Shown in pieces: positions 55,103 to 64,000 of a DNA stretch of 64,000 nt. A program made the position numbers and the translations under genes. The stretch's first letter is position 1. Every line of letters begins with the position of its first letter. Location: the NCBI RefSeq assembly GCF_000721235.1, contig NZ_JOFH01000017.1:1-64000 (forward strand). Direction: 5' to 3'. The notes under the pieces were generated by a model. That model saw nothing but the letters and a program-made list of their open reading frames with translations. It did no database searches and was not told the origin of the DNA. This DNA comes from Streptomyces olivaceus (GTDB lineage Bacteria > Actinomycetota > Actinomycetes > Streptomycetales > Streptomycetaceae).

Positions 55103-55987
55103 TCACCGCTCCAGCAGCATCCGCTGCAGCTCCCGCGCGGCCCGCGGCGGGGCCACGTCGCTGCGGTGGGCCAGCGCGATGGTGCGGTGCAGGCCGGGCC
55201 GGGCCAACGGGGTCACCCGCAGCCCGCGGCCCGAGCGGGCCGCCACCATCCGGGGGACGACCGCCATGCCCAGGCCCGCCCGGACGAAGCCCAGCACGGC
55301 GTCCATCTCCCCGCCCTCCACCGCGAAGTCCGGCTCGAACCCGGCCGAGCGGCACGCGGCCACCGTCAGCTCCCGCAGGTCGTAACCGTGCCGGAACATC
55401 ACCAGGCGCTCGCCCTCCAGGTCCGCGACGCGTACGGCGCGGCGCCCGCCGCCCGGCCGGGGCGACTCCGGGGACGACACCACCACCAGGTCCTCACGCA
55501 GCAGCTCCACCGTGGTCAGCGACGGCGACGCGGTGGGCAGCGGCAGGACCACCAGGGCGAGGTCGAGCGCGCCGCGCGCCAGCTCCCGCACCAGATCGTG
55601 CGAGCCGCCCTCCTCGATCAGCAGCCGGATGCCGGGATAGCGGTCGTGGAAGGCGCGCAGCACGTCGGGCAGCAGGCCGGTGCACAGGCTCGGGGTGGCA
55701 CCCAGCCGGACCCGGCCGCGCCGCAGCTGCACCAGTTCGAGGACCTCGTGCCGGGCGGTGTCGGCGTCGGCGAGGATGCGCCGGGCCAGCGGCAGCAGCG
55801 CCTCGCCGGCGTCGGTGAGCGCGATGTTGCCGCGCGCCCGCAGGAACAGATCCGCGCCCAGCTCCCGCTCCAGCGCCTTGATCTGCTGCGACAGCGACGG
55901 CTGCGCCACGTGGACCACCTCGGCGGCCCGGGTGAAGTGCCGGGTCTCGGCCACGGCCACGAAGTACTGGAGCTGCTGCAACTGCAT
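55103..55987 (-). CDS. LysR-family regulator facing the sdh operon
   Basis: 294 residues from MQLQQLQYFVAVAETRHFTR. The DNA-binding part is AAEVVHVAQPSLSQQIKALE with RELGADLFLRARGNIALTDAG. The effector domain shows GVRLGATPSL-like RVRLGATPSLCTGLLPDVL and RAGLGMAVVPRMVA. It ends 13 bp from the convergent NmrA-like gene and starts 95 bp from sdhC on the opposite strand. A T-N11-A palindrome sits between them. Control of succinate dehydrogenase is inferred from this arrangement. Confidence 0.92.
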   Translation of the reverse strand: MQLQQLQYFVAVAETRHFTRAAEVVHVAQPSLSQQIKALERELGADLFLRARGNIALTDAGEALLPLARRILADADTARHEVLELVQLRRGRVRLGATPSLCTGLLPDVLRAFHDRYPGIRLLIEEGGSHDLVRELARGALDLALVVLPLPTASPSLTTVELLREDLVVVSSPESPRPGGGRRAVRVADLEGERLVMFRHGYDLRELTVAACRSAGFEPDFAVEGGEMDAVLGFVRAGLGMAVVPRMVAARSGRGLRVTPLARPGLHRTIALAHRSDVAPPRAARELQRMLLER

Positions 55988-56007
55988 GACGCAAGCATAG
56001 ACAGCCG

Positions 56008-56022
56008 ATAGCCTCAGCCTAT
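56008..56022. promoter_or_regulatory. LysR box (T-N11-A) between lysR and sdhC
   Basis: ATAGCCTCAGCCTAT has ATAG-like dyad ends and fits the LysR T-N11-A rule. It lies 21 bp from the regulator start and 61 bp before sdhC. A further ATAG at 55997 precedes it by 11 bp. Confidence 0.65.
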
Positions 56023-56082
56023 GGAAACGAGGCGGACCATGTCTTGGACCGATGACCCTCCCGCCCCGTAGCGTCCTGTGAC

Positions 56083-56790
56083 ATGGCTCTGGCAACGCGG
56101 ACGGACCGACGGCCGTCCATGGCGCGCACCGTGTGGGACTCGACCGTCGGCAAGAAGACAGTGATGGCGGTCAGCGGTCTCGTCATGCTCCTCTACCTGG
56201 TCGCCCACATGATCGGGAACCTGAAGATCTTCTTCGGGACCGAGGAGTTCAACCACTACGCCCACTGGCTGCGCACGGTCGGTGAGCCGTTCATGCACTA
56301 CGAGTGGACGCTCTGGCTGATCCGCGTGGTGCTGGTCGTCGCCGTCGTCGCCCACGCCGTCTCCGCGTACCAGCTCAGCCGCCGCGACATCAGGGCGCGG
56401 CCCAGCAAGTACGTGCACAGGAAGAAGCGGGCCGACTACGCCACCCGCACCATGCGCTGGGGCGGCGTCATTCTCGGCCTGTTCATCGTCTGGCACATCC
56501 TCGACCTGACCACCGGCACCGTGCACCCCGGCGGCTTCGAGTCCGGCAAGCCCTACCAGAACGTCGTGGACACCTTCTCCACCTGGTACGGCAACGCCGT
56601 CTACATCGCCGCGGTGCTCGCCCTCGGCCTGCACATCCGGCACGGCTTCTGGAGCGCCGCCCAGACCCTCGGCGCGGGCAGCCGTACCCGTGACCGCGCC
56701 CTGAAGACGACCGCGAACGTCCTCGCGCTGCTGCTCACGATCGGCTTCGTCGCCGTGCCCGTGGGCGTCATGACCGGAGTGGTGAGCTGA
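56083..56790 (+). CDS. sdhC: Succinate dehydrogenase cytochrome b subunit
   Basis: 235 residues of the Bacillus/actinobacterial diheme type. Five membrane segments include [76 protein letters not shown] and [20 protein letters not shown]. His residues in these (VAHM, VAHAV, VWHIL, LHIRHG) are the heme b ligands. It anchors SdhAB and passes electrons to menaquinone. sdhA starts 1 bp after its stop. No clear ribosome site precedes the ATG. Confidence 0.94.
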   Translation: MALATRTDRRPSMARTVWDSTVGKKTVMAVSGLVMLLYLVAHMIGNLKIFFGTEEFNHYAHWLRTVGEPFMHYEWTLWLIRVVLVVAVVAHAVSAYQLSRRDIRARPSKYVHRKKRADYATRTMRWGGVILGLFIVWHILDLTTGTVHPGGFESGKPYQNVVDTFSTWYGNAVYIAAVLALGLHIRHGFWSAAQTLGAGSRTRDRALKTTANVLALLLTIGFVAVPVGVMTGVVS

Positions 56791-56791
56791 C

Positions 56792-58737
<1,946 letters not shown>

Positions 58738-58741
<4 letters not shown>

Positions 58742-59487
58742 AGCTCACCCTGCGCGTCTGGCGGCAGCGCAACGCCGACGCCGAAGGCGCCATGTCCACG
58801 TACGAGGTGGACGGGATCTCGCAGGACATGTCGTTCCTGGAGATGCTCGACACCCTCAACGAGGAACTCATCCTCACGGGCGAGGACCCCGTCGCCTTCG
58901 ACCACGACTGCCGCGAGGGCATCTGCGGCGCCTGCTCGCTGGTCATCAACGGCGACGCCCACGGCCCCGAGCGCACCACCACCTGCCAGCTGCACATGCG
59001 GTCCTTCCGGGACGGCGACACCATCGACATCGAGCCGTGGCGGGCGTCCGCCTTCCCGGTCGTGAAGGACCTGGTCGTCGACCGCTCGGCCTTCGACCGG
59101 ATCATCCAGGCCGGCGGCTACATCACCGCGCCGACCGGTGCCGCGCCGGAGGCGCACGCCACGCCGGTGCCGAAGCCGGACGCCGACCTCGCCTTCGAGC
59201 ACGCCGAGTGCATCGGCTGCGGCGCGTGCGTCGCCGCGTGCCCGAACGGGGCGGCGATGCTCTTCACCTCCGCGAAGGTGAACCACCTGAACGTCCTGCC
59301 GCAGGGCGCGCCCGAGCGGGAGACGCGGGTGCTCGACATGGTCGGGCAGATGGACGCGGAGGGCTTCGGCGGCTGCACGCTGGCCGGCGAGTGCGCCACG
59401 GCATGCCCCAAGGGCATCCCCCTGTTCTCCATCACCAGCATGAACAAGGAGTGGCTCCGCGCGACCCGCAGGGCGGCCAAGGGGTAG
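58738..59487 (+). CDS. sdhB: Succinate dehydrogenase iron-sulfur subunit
   Basis: 249 residues. The [2Fe-2S] ligands are [17 protein letters not shown] and TTTCQL. The [4Fe-4S] and [3Fe-4S] ligands are [14 protein letters not shown] and [19 protein letters not shown]. It carries electrons from SdhA to the heme b anchor. The start overlaps the sdhA stop by 4 bp. A strong terminator follows, so sdhCAB is a closed three-gene operon. Confidence 0.96.
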
Positions 59488-59533
59488 CGCCGGTCCGGCC
59501 ATTCCCAGAACGTTCGCCGACAGGTGCGGACGG

Positions 59534-59567
59534 ACGGGGCCGGGAGAGGTGCTCCTCCCGGCCCCGT
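59534..59567 (+). terminator. Intrinsic terminator of sdhCAB
   Basis: A perfect 13-bp stem (ACGGGGCCGGGAG and its complement) with an 8-nt loop, followed by TTT, 47 bp past the sdhB stop. Confidence 0.9.
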
Positions 59568-59687
59568 TTCGCTGTGCGCGCCCGGCATTCAGGAAGCGCA
59601 CATCCGCTTTCCCGGCAGTCGTCATGTGCAGTACAGCCGGCGTCGGAAGAACTGTGGCGGACCCGTCCCCGGCCCAGGAGAGCACCC

Positions 59688-60458
59688 ATGACCGGCGTAC
59701 TGACCGCTGACCGCCCCAAGAAGCCCGCCGCGCCCCGCCGCTACACGATCGCCCTCGCCCGTGACGAGGAGGACGTGCGGGCCGCCCAGCGGCTGCGGCA
59801 CGACGTCTTCGCGGGGGAGATGGGCGCGCTGCTGGCGAGCCCGCACCCCGGACACGACGTCGACCCCTTCGACGCGTACTGCGACCACCTGCTCGTGCGG
59901 GAGGAGACCAGCGGGCAGGTCGTCGGAACCTACCGGCTGCTGCCGCCGGAGCGCGCGGCGGTCGCCGGGCGGCTGTACGCCGAGAACGAGTTCGACCTCG
60001 CGCCGCTGGACGCGATCCGGCCCGGGCTCGTCGAGGTCGGCCGCTCCTGCGTGCACCCCGACCACCGCGACGGCGCCGTCATCGGCCTCATCTGGGCCGG
60101 CATAGCCCGCTACATGACCGACCGTGGCCACGAGTGGCTGGCGGGCTGCTGCTCGCTGCCGCTCGCCGACGGCGGAGCCCTCGCCGCCGGTACCTGGGAC
60201 CGGGTGCGGGCCAAGCACCTGGCGCCCGAGGGGTACCGGGTACGCCCGCTGCTGCCGTGGGTGCCGCGCCCGGCGGCGCCCGCCGCGCGCACCGAACTGC
60301 CGGCGCTGCTGCGCGGCTACCTGCGGCTCGGCGCCTGGGTCTGCGGCGAGCCCGCGCACGACGTGGACTTCGGCGTCGCCGACCTGTACGTGCTGCTGCC
60401 GATGAGCCGGGTCGACCCGCGCTACCTGCGGCACTTCCTCTCGCTCGTCCCGGCCTGA
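59688..60458 (+). CDS. olsB: Ornithine N-acyltransferase, lyso-ornithine lipid synthesis
   Basis: 256 residues with CAGGAG 8 nt before the ATG. The Acetyltransf_5 (OlsB) domain shows VRAAQRLRHDVFAGEMGALL, DPFDAYCDHLLVRE, VGTYRLLPPE, FDLAPLDAIRPGLVEVGRSC and HPDHRDGAVIGLIWAGIARY. It transfers a 3-hydroxyacyl chain from ACP to ornithine, the first step in phosphorus-free ornithine lipids. The olsA gene follows with a TGATG overlap, which supports the assignment. Confidence 0.9.
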   Translation: MTGVLTADRPKKPAAPRRYTIALARDEEDVRAAQRLRHDVFAGEMGALLASPHPGHDVDPFDAYCDHLLVREETSGQVVGTYRLLPPERAAVAGRLYAENEFDLAPLDAIRPGLVEVGRSCVHPDHRDGAVIGLIWAGIARYMTDRGHEWLAGCCSLPLADGGALAAGTWDRVRAKHLAPEGYRVRPLLPWVPRPAAPAARTELPALLRGYLRLGAWVCGEPAHDVDFGVADLYVLLPMSRVDPRYLRHFLSLVPA

Positions 60459-61312
60459 TGAGCGCCTGGCTGCCCGTCGCGCCCTGCACCCCCGGGGCGT
60501 GCGTGGAGGCGTCCCGGCGCGCGGTGGCCGCGCCGCGTGCCGTGCTGCGGCTCACCGCGGTCGCCGCGCTGCTCCTCGCCGGGATCGTCGTCGTGTGCGC
60601 GCCGCCCGGCCTGCGGCGCAGGCTGCCCGCGGACCTGGTGCGGCGCTGGTGCCGGTGGGTCGTGCGCGCCTCGGGCGTCCGGGTCCGCGTCACGGGGGCC
60701 GCCGCGCCCGAGGGCGGACTGCTGCTCGTCGCCAACCACGTCTCCTGGCTCGACATCCCGCTGCTGGCCGCCGTACGGCCCGCCAGGATGCTGGCCAAGA
60801 GCGAGGTCCGGCGCTGGCCGGTGGCGGGGGCGCCCGCCGCCCGCGCCGGAGTGCTGTTCATCGAACGGGACCGGCTGCGGGCCCTGCCGGGCACGGTCGA
60901 CGCGATCGCGGAAGCCCTGCGCGCGGGCGCCGCGGTGGCCGCCTTCCCCGAGGGCAGCACGTGGTGCGGACGCGCACGGGGGCCCTTCCGCCGGGCGGTG
61001 TTCCAGGCCGCGCTGGACGCCGGGGTGCCCGTCCAGCCGGTCCGGATCCGCTACCGGTCCGGGCGGCGGGAGGTGAGCACGACCCCCGCCTTCGTCGGCC
61101 TGGACACGCTGCTCGCCTCGGTGTGGCGGGTGGCGTCGGCACGGGGGCTGACGGCCGAGGTGGAGGTGTGCCCGGTCCTGCCGCCCGGCCGCTCCGGCGA
61201 CCGCCGGCGCCTCGCCGAGATGGCCGAGCACGCGGTCCACGACGGAGCCCGAAGGGAGGGGGCTCACGGCCACCAGGGGAAAGCACCTTCGAAAAGTATG
61301 TGTGCTTTGTGA
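60458..61312 (+). CDS. olsA: PlsC-type O-acyltransferase, ornithine lipid step 2
   Basis: 284 residues, start overlapping the olsB stop by one base. A membrane segment (LTAVAALLLAGIVVVCAPP) is followed by the acyltransferase motifs NHVSWLDIPLL (H-x4-D), GVLFIERDR, FPEGSTWCG and PVQPVRIRYRS. It esterifies the 3-hydroxyl of lyso-ornithine lipid using acyl-ACP. The last residues (HQGKAPSKSMCAL) come from an AT-richer stretch with an inverted repeat. Coupling with olsB makes OlsA more likely than a glycerolipid PlsC. Confidence 0.9.
   Translation: MSAWLPVAPCTPGACVEASRRAVAAPRAVLRLTAVAALLLAGIVVVCAPPGLRRRLPADLVRRWCRWVVRASGVRVRVTGAAAPEGGLLLVANHVSWLDIPLLAAVRPARMLAKSEVRRWPVAGAPAARAGVLFIERDRLRALPGTVDAIAEALRAGAAVAAFPEGSTWCGRARGPFRRAVFQAALDAGVPVQPVRIRYRSGRREVSTTPAFVGLDTLLASVWRVASARGLTAEVEVCPVLPPGRSGDRRRLAEMAEHAVHDGARREGAHGHQGKAPSKSMCAL
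61280..61308. promoter_or_regulatory. Inverted repeat over the olsA 3' end
   Basis: AAAGCAC and GTGCTTT (perfect 7-bp arms, 15-nt gap) lie just before the olsA stop, in a locally AT-rich stretch. It could be a weak terminator of olsBA or an operator for the PRC-barrel gene that starts 76 bp later. Confidence 0.5.
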
Positions 61313-61377
61313 GGTTTGTTCCGTTTCCGGACCGCCGGATGCGGACAACCGGAGAGCAGGCACTCGAAAGGAGGGTG

Positions 61378-61398
61378 ATGGCAGATGATCACCCGTGA
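61378..61398 (+). other. Six-codon upstream ORF overlapping the PRC gene start
   Basis: ATG GCA GAT GAT CAC CCG TGA (MADDHP) sits 4 nt after AAAGGAGGG, a better spacing than the 11 nt to the main ATG at 61385. It is in a different frame and its stop lies 11 nt inside the main gene. It could be a translational attenuator or coupling device. Confidence 0.5.
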
Positions 61399-62290
61399 GG
61401 AGATCGCCAACGTTCTGGACCAACCGGTCTATGACGGGGACGGCAACAAGATCGGCGACGCCAAGCATGTCTTCTTCGACGACATGACGGGGCGCCCCGA
61501 GTGGGTGAGCGTCAAGACCGGCATGCTCGGCTCCAGCGAGTCCTTCGTGCCCGTCCGCGACGCCGCACTGGTGCAGGACCACCTCGAGGTTCCCTACGGC
61601 AAGGACCAGGTCAAGGGCGCGCCCACTGTCGACGTCGACGCGGGCGGCCATCTGTCGGAGAGCGAGGAGCACCGGCTCTACGACTACTACGGCATCAACT
61701 TCGACAGCGTGCTGTCCGAGGCCGAGCGGACGGACGACGGCCGCTGGGCGGCGGGCCCGGGCACGGCGGGCGCCGCGGGCACGGTGGGCGCGGCCGGCCT
61801 GGCCGGCACGGGCCGGGCCGGTACGGGCCGGGCCGGTACGGACGGCGGCACGACCGGTCGGGAAGACGCCTGGGACCGGGCGGACATGACCGACGAGAGG
61901 GCCATGACCCGCTCCGAGGAGCAGATGCACCTCGGCGTGGAACGGCGCGAGTCCGGCCGCGCCCGGCTGCGCAAGTACGTGGTCACCGAGGAGGTCCAGC
62001 AGACCGTCCCGGTGACGCACGAGGAAGTGCGGGTGGTGCGCGAGCCCATCACGGACGCCAACCGCGACGAGGCCCTGGCCGGTCCCGAGATCAGCGAGGC
62101 CGAACACGAGGTCACGCTGCACGCGGAACGCCCGGTCGTGGAGACCGAGACCGTCCCGGTGGAGCGCGTCCGGATGACCATGGAGGAGCACACCGAGAAC
62201 GAGACGGTGCGCGGCCAGGTCCGCAAGGAGCGGATCGAGGCCGAGACCGAGCTCATCGAGGAGGACGACATGCGGCGGGACCGCGAGTGA
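61385..62290 (+). CDS. PRC-barrel and DUF2382 stress protein
   Basis: 301 residues. The PRC-barrel (about 10-80) reads [20 protein letters not shown], then [21 protein letters not shown] Gly/Ala/Thr-rich linker (about 120-160) is encoded by small repeats. The DUF2382 domain (about 185-295) has [40 protein letters not shown] and the acidic end [10 protein letters not shown]. Such YsnF/AvaK-like proteins respond to heat, osmotic or desiccation stress; their activity is unknown. Translation may be tuned by the overlapping six-codon ORF. Confidence 0.9.
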   Translation: MITREEIANVLDQPVYDGDGNKIGDAKHVFFDDMTGRPEWVSVKTGMLGSSESFVPVRDAALVQDHLEVPYGKDQVKGAPTVDVDAGGHLSESEEHRLYDYYGINFDSVLSEAERTDDGRWAAGPGTAGAAGTVGAAGLAGTGRAGTGRAGTDGGTTGREDAWDRADMTDERAMTRSEEQMHLGVERRESGRARLRKYVVTEEVQQTVPVTHEEVRVVREPITDANRDEALAGPEISEAEHEVTLHAERPVVETETVPVERVRMTMEEHTENETVRGQVRKERIEAETELIEEDDMRRDRE

Positions 62291-62341
62291 CCGCACCCCT
62301 CCGCACCTGCGGGACCGGGCGCCGGTGAACGCCGTTCGCCG

Positions 62342-64000
62342 TCACCCGGTCCCGCCGTTCAGCGCCCGGGCCAGATGGGGCGCCGTGGCACTTCCCGTGG
62401 CGGCGGCCACCTCCGCAGGGGTGCCCGTCGCCACGATCCGGCCCCCGGCGTCGCCGCCGCCCGGTCCGAGGTCGATCACGTGGTCGGCGCCGGCCACCAC
62501 GGCCATGTCGTGCTCGACCACGACCACCGTGTGACCGGCGTCGACCAGCCCGTGCAGCTGGCGCATGAGCACCTCGACGTCGGCCGGGTGCAGCCCGGTC
62601 GTGGGCTCGTCGAGCAGATAGAGGGTGTGCCCCCGCCGCCCCCGCTGCAGCTCGCTCGCCAGCTTGATGCGCTGCGCCTCGCCGCCCGACAGCTCCGTCG
62701 CGGGCTGCCCCAGCCGCAGATACCCCAGACCGACGTCCAGCAGCGCGGCCAGACTGCGGGCCACCGCCGGCGTGTCCGCGAAGAAGTCCGCCGCGCCCTC
62801 CACCGTCAGGTCGAGCACCTCGGCGATGTTCCGCCCCCGGTACGCCACTTCGAGCGTCGCCGGGTTGTAGCGCGCCCCGCCGCAGTCGGGGCACGGCGCA
62901 TAGGTGCTCGGCAGGAACAGCAGCTCGACGCTGACGAAGCCCTCGCCCTGGCAGGTCTCGCAGCGCCCTCCCGGCACGTTGAAGGAGAACCGGCCCACGC
63001 CGTAACCCCGCTCGCGGGCCTGGCCGGTGGCCGCGAAGACCTTGCGCACGACGTCGAACAGGCCCGTGTACGTGGCCAGGTTGGAGCGCGGGGTGCGGCC
63101 GATCGGCCGCTGGTCGACGCAGACCAGGCGGTCCACTCCCGCCAGGTCCTGCGTGATCTCGCCGACCAGCGTCGACTTCCCGGATCCGGACACGCCCGTG
63201 ACGGCCGTGAGCACGCCGAGCGGGAACCGCGCGGTCACCGAGCGCAGGTTGTGCCGTTCGACCGGACCGACCGTGACGCCTCCCTCCGGCGCGCGCACCT
63301 CGCGCACGGGTACGGGGGAGCGGTCGAAGAGGTGGCGGGCAGTGGCGGACTCCGCGACCCCGGCGAGCCCCTCGACCGGACCGCTGTAGAGCACCCGTCC
63401 GCCGTGCTCGCCCGCCCGCGGGCCGACGTCCACGATCCAGTCGGCACCGCGCATCACCCCGAGGTGGTGCTCCACCACGAACACCGAGTTGCCGGCCGCC
63501 TTCAGCCGCTCCAGCACCGTCAGCAGGGCCTCCGTGTCCGCCGGGTGCAGTCCCGCCGACGGTTCGTCCAGGACGTACACGACTCCGAAGAGGCCGGACC
63601 GCAGCTGCGTCGCCAGCCGCAGCCGCTGCAGCTCGCCCGCCGACAGGGTGGGCGTGGCGCGGTCCAGGCTCAGATAGCCGAGGCCCAGCTCCACGACGGG
63701 CGCGATCCGCGCGGTGAGGTCGCCGGTGAGCACCCTCGCCGTCTCGCTCCCGGTCGGCAGCAGCCCGGCGAGGTCGGTCAGCGGCAGCGCGGCCAGCTCG
63801 GCGATGCCGCGGCCGCCGACGGTCACCGCGAGCGCCTCCCGCCGCAGCCGCCCGCCGCCGCACACCGGACAGGGCGTACTGGTCAGGAAGCGCTCCGCCT
63901 TCGCCCGCAGGGCGGCGCTCTTCGAGTCGGCGAACGTCTTCAGCACGTACCGCCGGGCGCTCATGTACGTGCCCCGGTACGGCCGCTGGATCCGTCCCGC
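62342..64000 (-). CDS. UvrA paralogue (excinuclease ABC subunit A-like), 3' part
   Basis: The frame is open to the right edge, so the N terminus is missing; at least 552 residues are present. From the N side: the zinc module [18 protein letters not shown], the first signature [15 protein letters not shown] (Ala for the usual second Gly), and [15 protein letters not shown]. Then the second ATPase: [14 protein letters not shown], zinc finger CETC ... [42 protein letters not shown]. The insertion linking the zinc modules is short, as in class II/III UvrA paralogues lacking the full UvrB-binding part. These act in DNA repair or in resistance to DNA-binding drugs. It is probably not the main uvrA. 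It is convergent with the PRC gene. Confidence 0.9.
   Translation of the reverse strand, partial: AGRIQRPYRGTYMSARRYVLKTFADSKSAALRAKAERFLTSTPCPVCGGGRLRREALAVTVGGRGIAELAALPLTDLAGLLPTGSETARVLTGDLTARIAPVVELGLGYLSLDRATPTLSAGELQRLRLATQLRSGLFGVVYVLDEPSAGLHPADTEALLTVLERLKAAGNSVFVVEHHLGVMRGADWIVDVGPRAGEHGGRVLYSGPVEGLAGVAESATARHLFDRSPVPVREVRAPEGGVTVGPVERHNLRSVTARFPLGVLTAVTGVSGSGKSTLVGEITQDLAGVDRLVCVDQRPIGRTPRSNLATYTGLFDVVRKVFAATGQARERGYGVGRFSFNVPGGRCETCQGEGFVSVELLFLPSTYAPCPDCGGARYNPATLEVAYRGRNIAEVLDLTVEGAADFFADTPAVARSLAALLDVGLGYLRLGQPATELSGGEAQRIKLASELQRGRRGHTLYLLDEPTTGLHPADVEVLMRQLHGLVDAGHTVVVVEHDMAVVAGADHVIDLGPGGGDAGGRIVATGTPAEVAAATGSATAPHLARALNGGTG

Overview
This 64 kb window is high-GC actinobacterial chromosome, almost certainly Streptomyces. 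Signs of this are the third-position G/C bias, frequent GTG and TTG starts, GGAGG-type ribosome binding sites, many regulators and secreted hydrolases, and shared-MsiK style sugar ABC operons without an ATPase. Several genes match ones I remember from the left part of the S. coelicolor core chromosome (gnd, rpfD, the main WS/DGAT, rmdA, a second sdhCAB, olsBA, a uvrA paralogue). That correspondence is from memory and was not checked by a search. I see no tRNA, rRNA, CRISPR array or insertion sequence.

Layout. 0-6 kb: the 3' end of a serine-kinase type ATPase gene runs tail to tail into a large GmrSD-type (DUF262/DUF1524) nuclease; then panD, a small acetyltransferase, a proline-rich small protein and gnd. 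6-11 kb: a TetR regulator divergent from a short-chain dehydrogenase, with two clear operators between them; the three-domain wall hydrolase rpfD; a DMT-type membrane protein; a FhuF-like [2Fe-2S] protein. 11-20 kb: glgA(glgM)-glgC glycogen genes, a secreted GH92 mannosidase, a WS/DGAT triacylglycerol synthase, a Zn-knuckle SDR and a degenerate HD-domain protein. 20-32 kb: a conserved-looking 58-residue peptide, a frameshifted GNAT gene, an amidase, and a mannoside locus (LacI regulator with three operators, ABC binding protein, two permeases, a GH5-like enzyme and a GH38 alpha-mannosidase).

32-46 kb: a lipase-maturation-factor-like membrane protein, a PAS-GAF-PP2C-ATPase phosphatase, an Fpg/Nei glycosylase, an ECF sigma / unknown / anti-sigma cluster, a CapA-like lipoprotein, a MarR regulator divergent from an alpha/beta hydrolase, an APC amino acid permease, a universal stress protein, and a polysaccharide deacetylase convergent with a class F sortase. 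45-50 kb: small surface proteins beside the sortase, a proline-rich membrane protein with a DUF4239 protein, and an SCO0930-type lipoprotein. 50-64 kb: a methyltransferase translationally coupled to the c-di-GMP enzyme rmdA, two divergent LysR units, the second of which faces sdhCAB, then olsB-olsA for ornithine lipids, a PRC-barrel/DUF2382 stress protein, and a UvrA paralogue running off the end.

The functional themes are carbon storage (glycogen, triacylglycerol), mannoside use, cell-wall remodelling and surface display, and stress or second-messenger signalling. At least seven short tandem repeat tracts (17-32 bp units), mostly between genes, are a recurrent and unexplained feature. The best candidates for new biology are the GmrSD protein with a Cys-less alkyltransferase-like domain, the 58-residue orphan peptide, the sortase locus without LPXTG-type substrates, the methyltransferase-rmdA coupling, and the HD-domain protein that has lost its HD pair.
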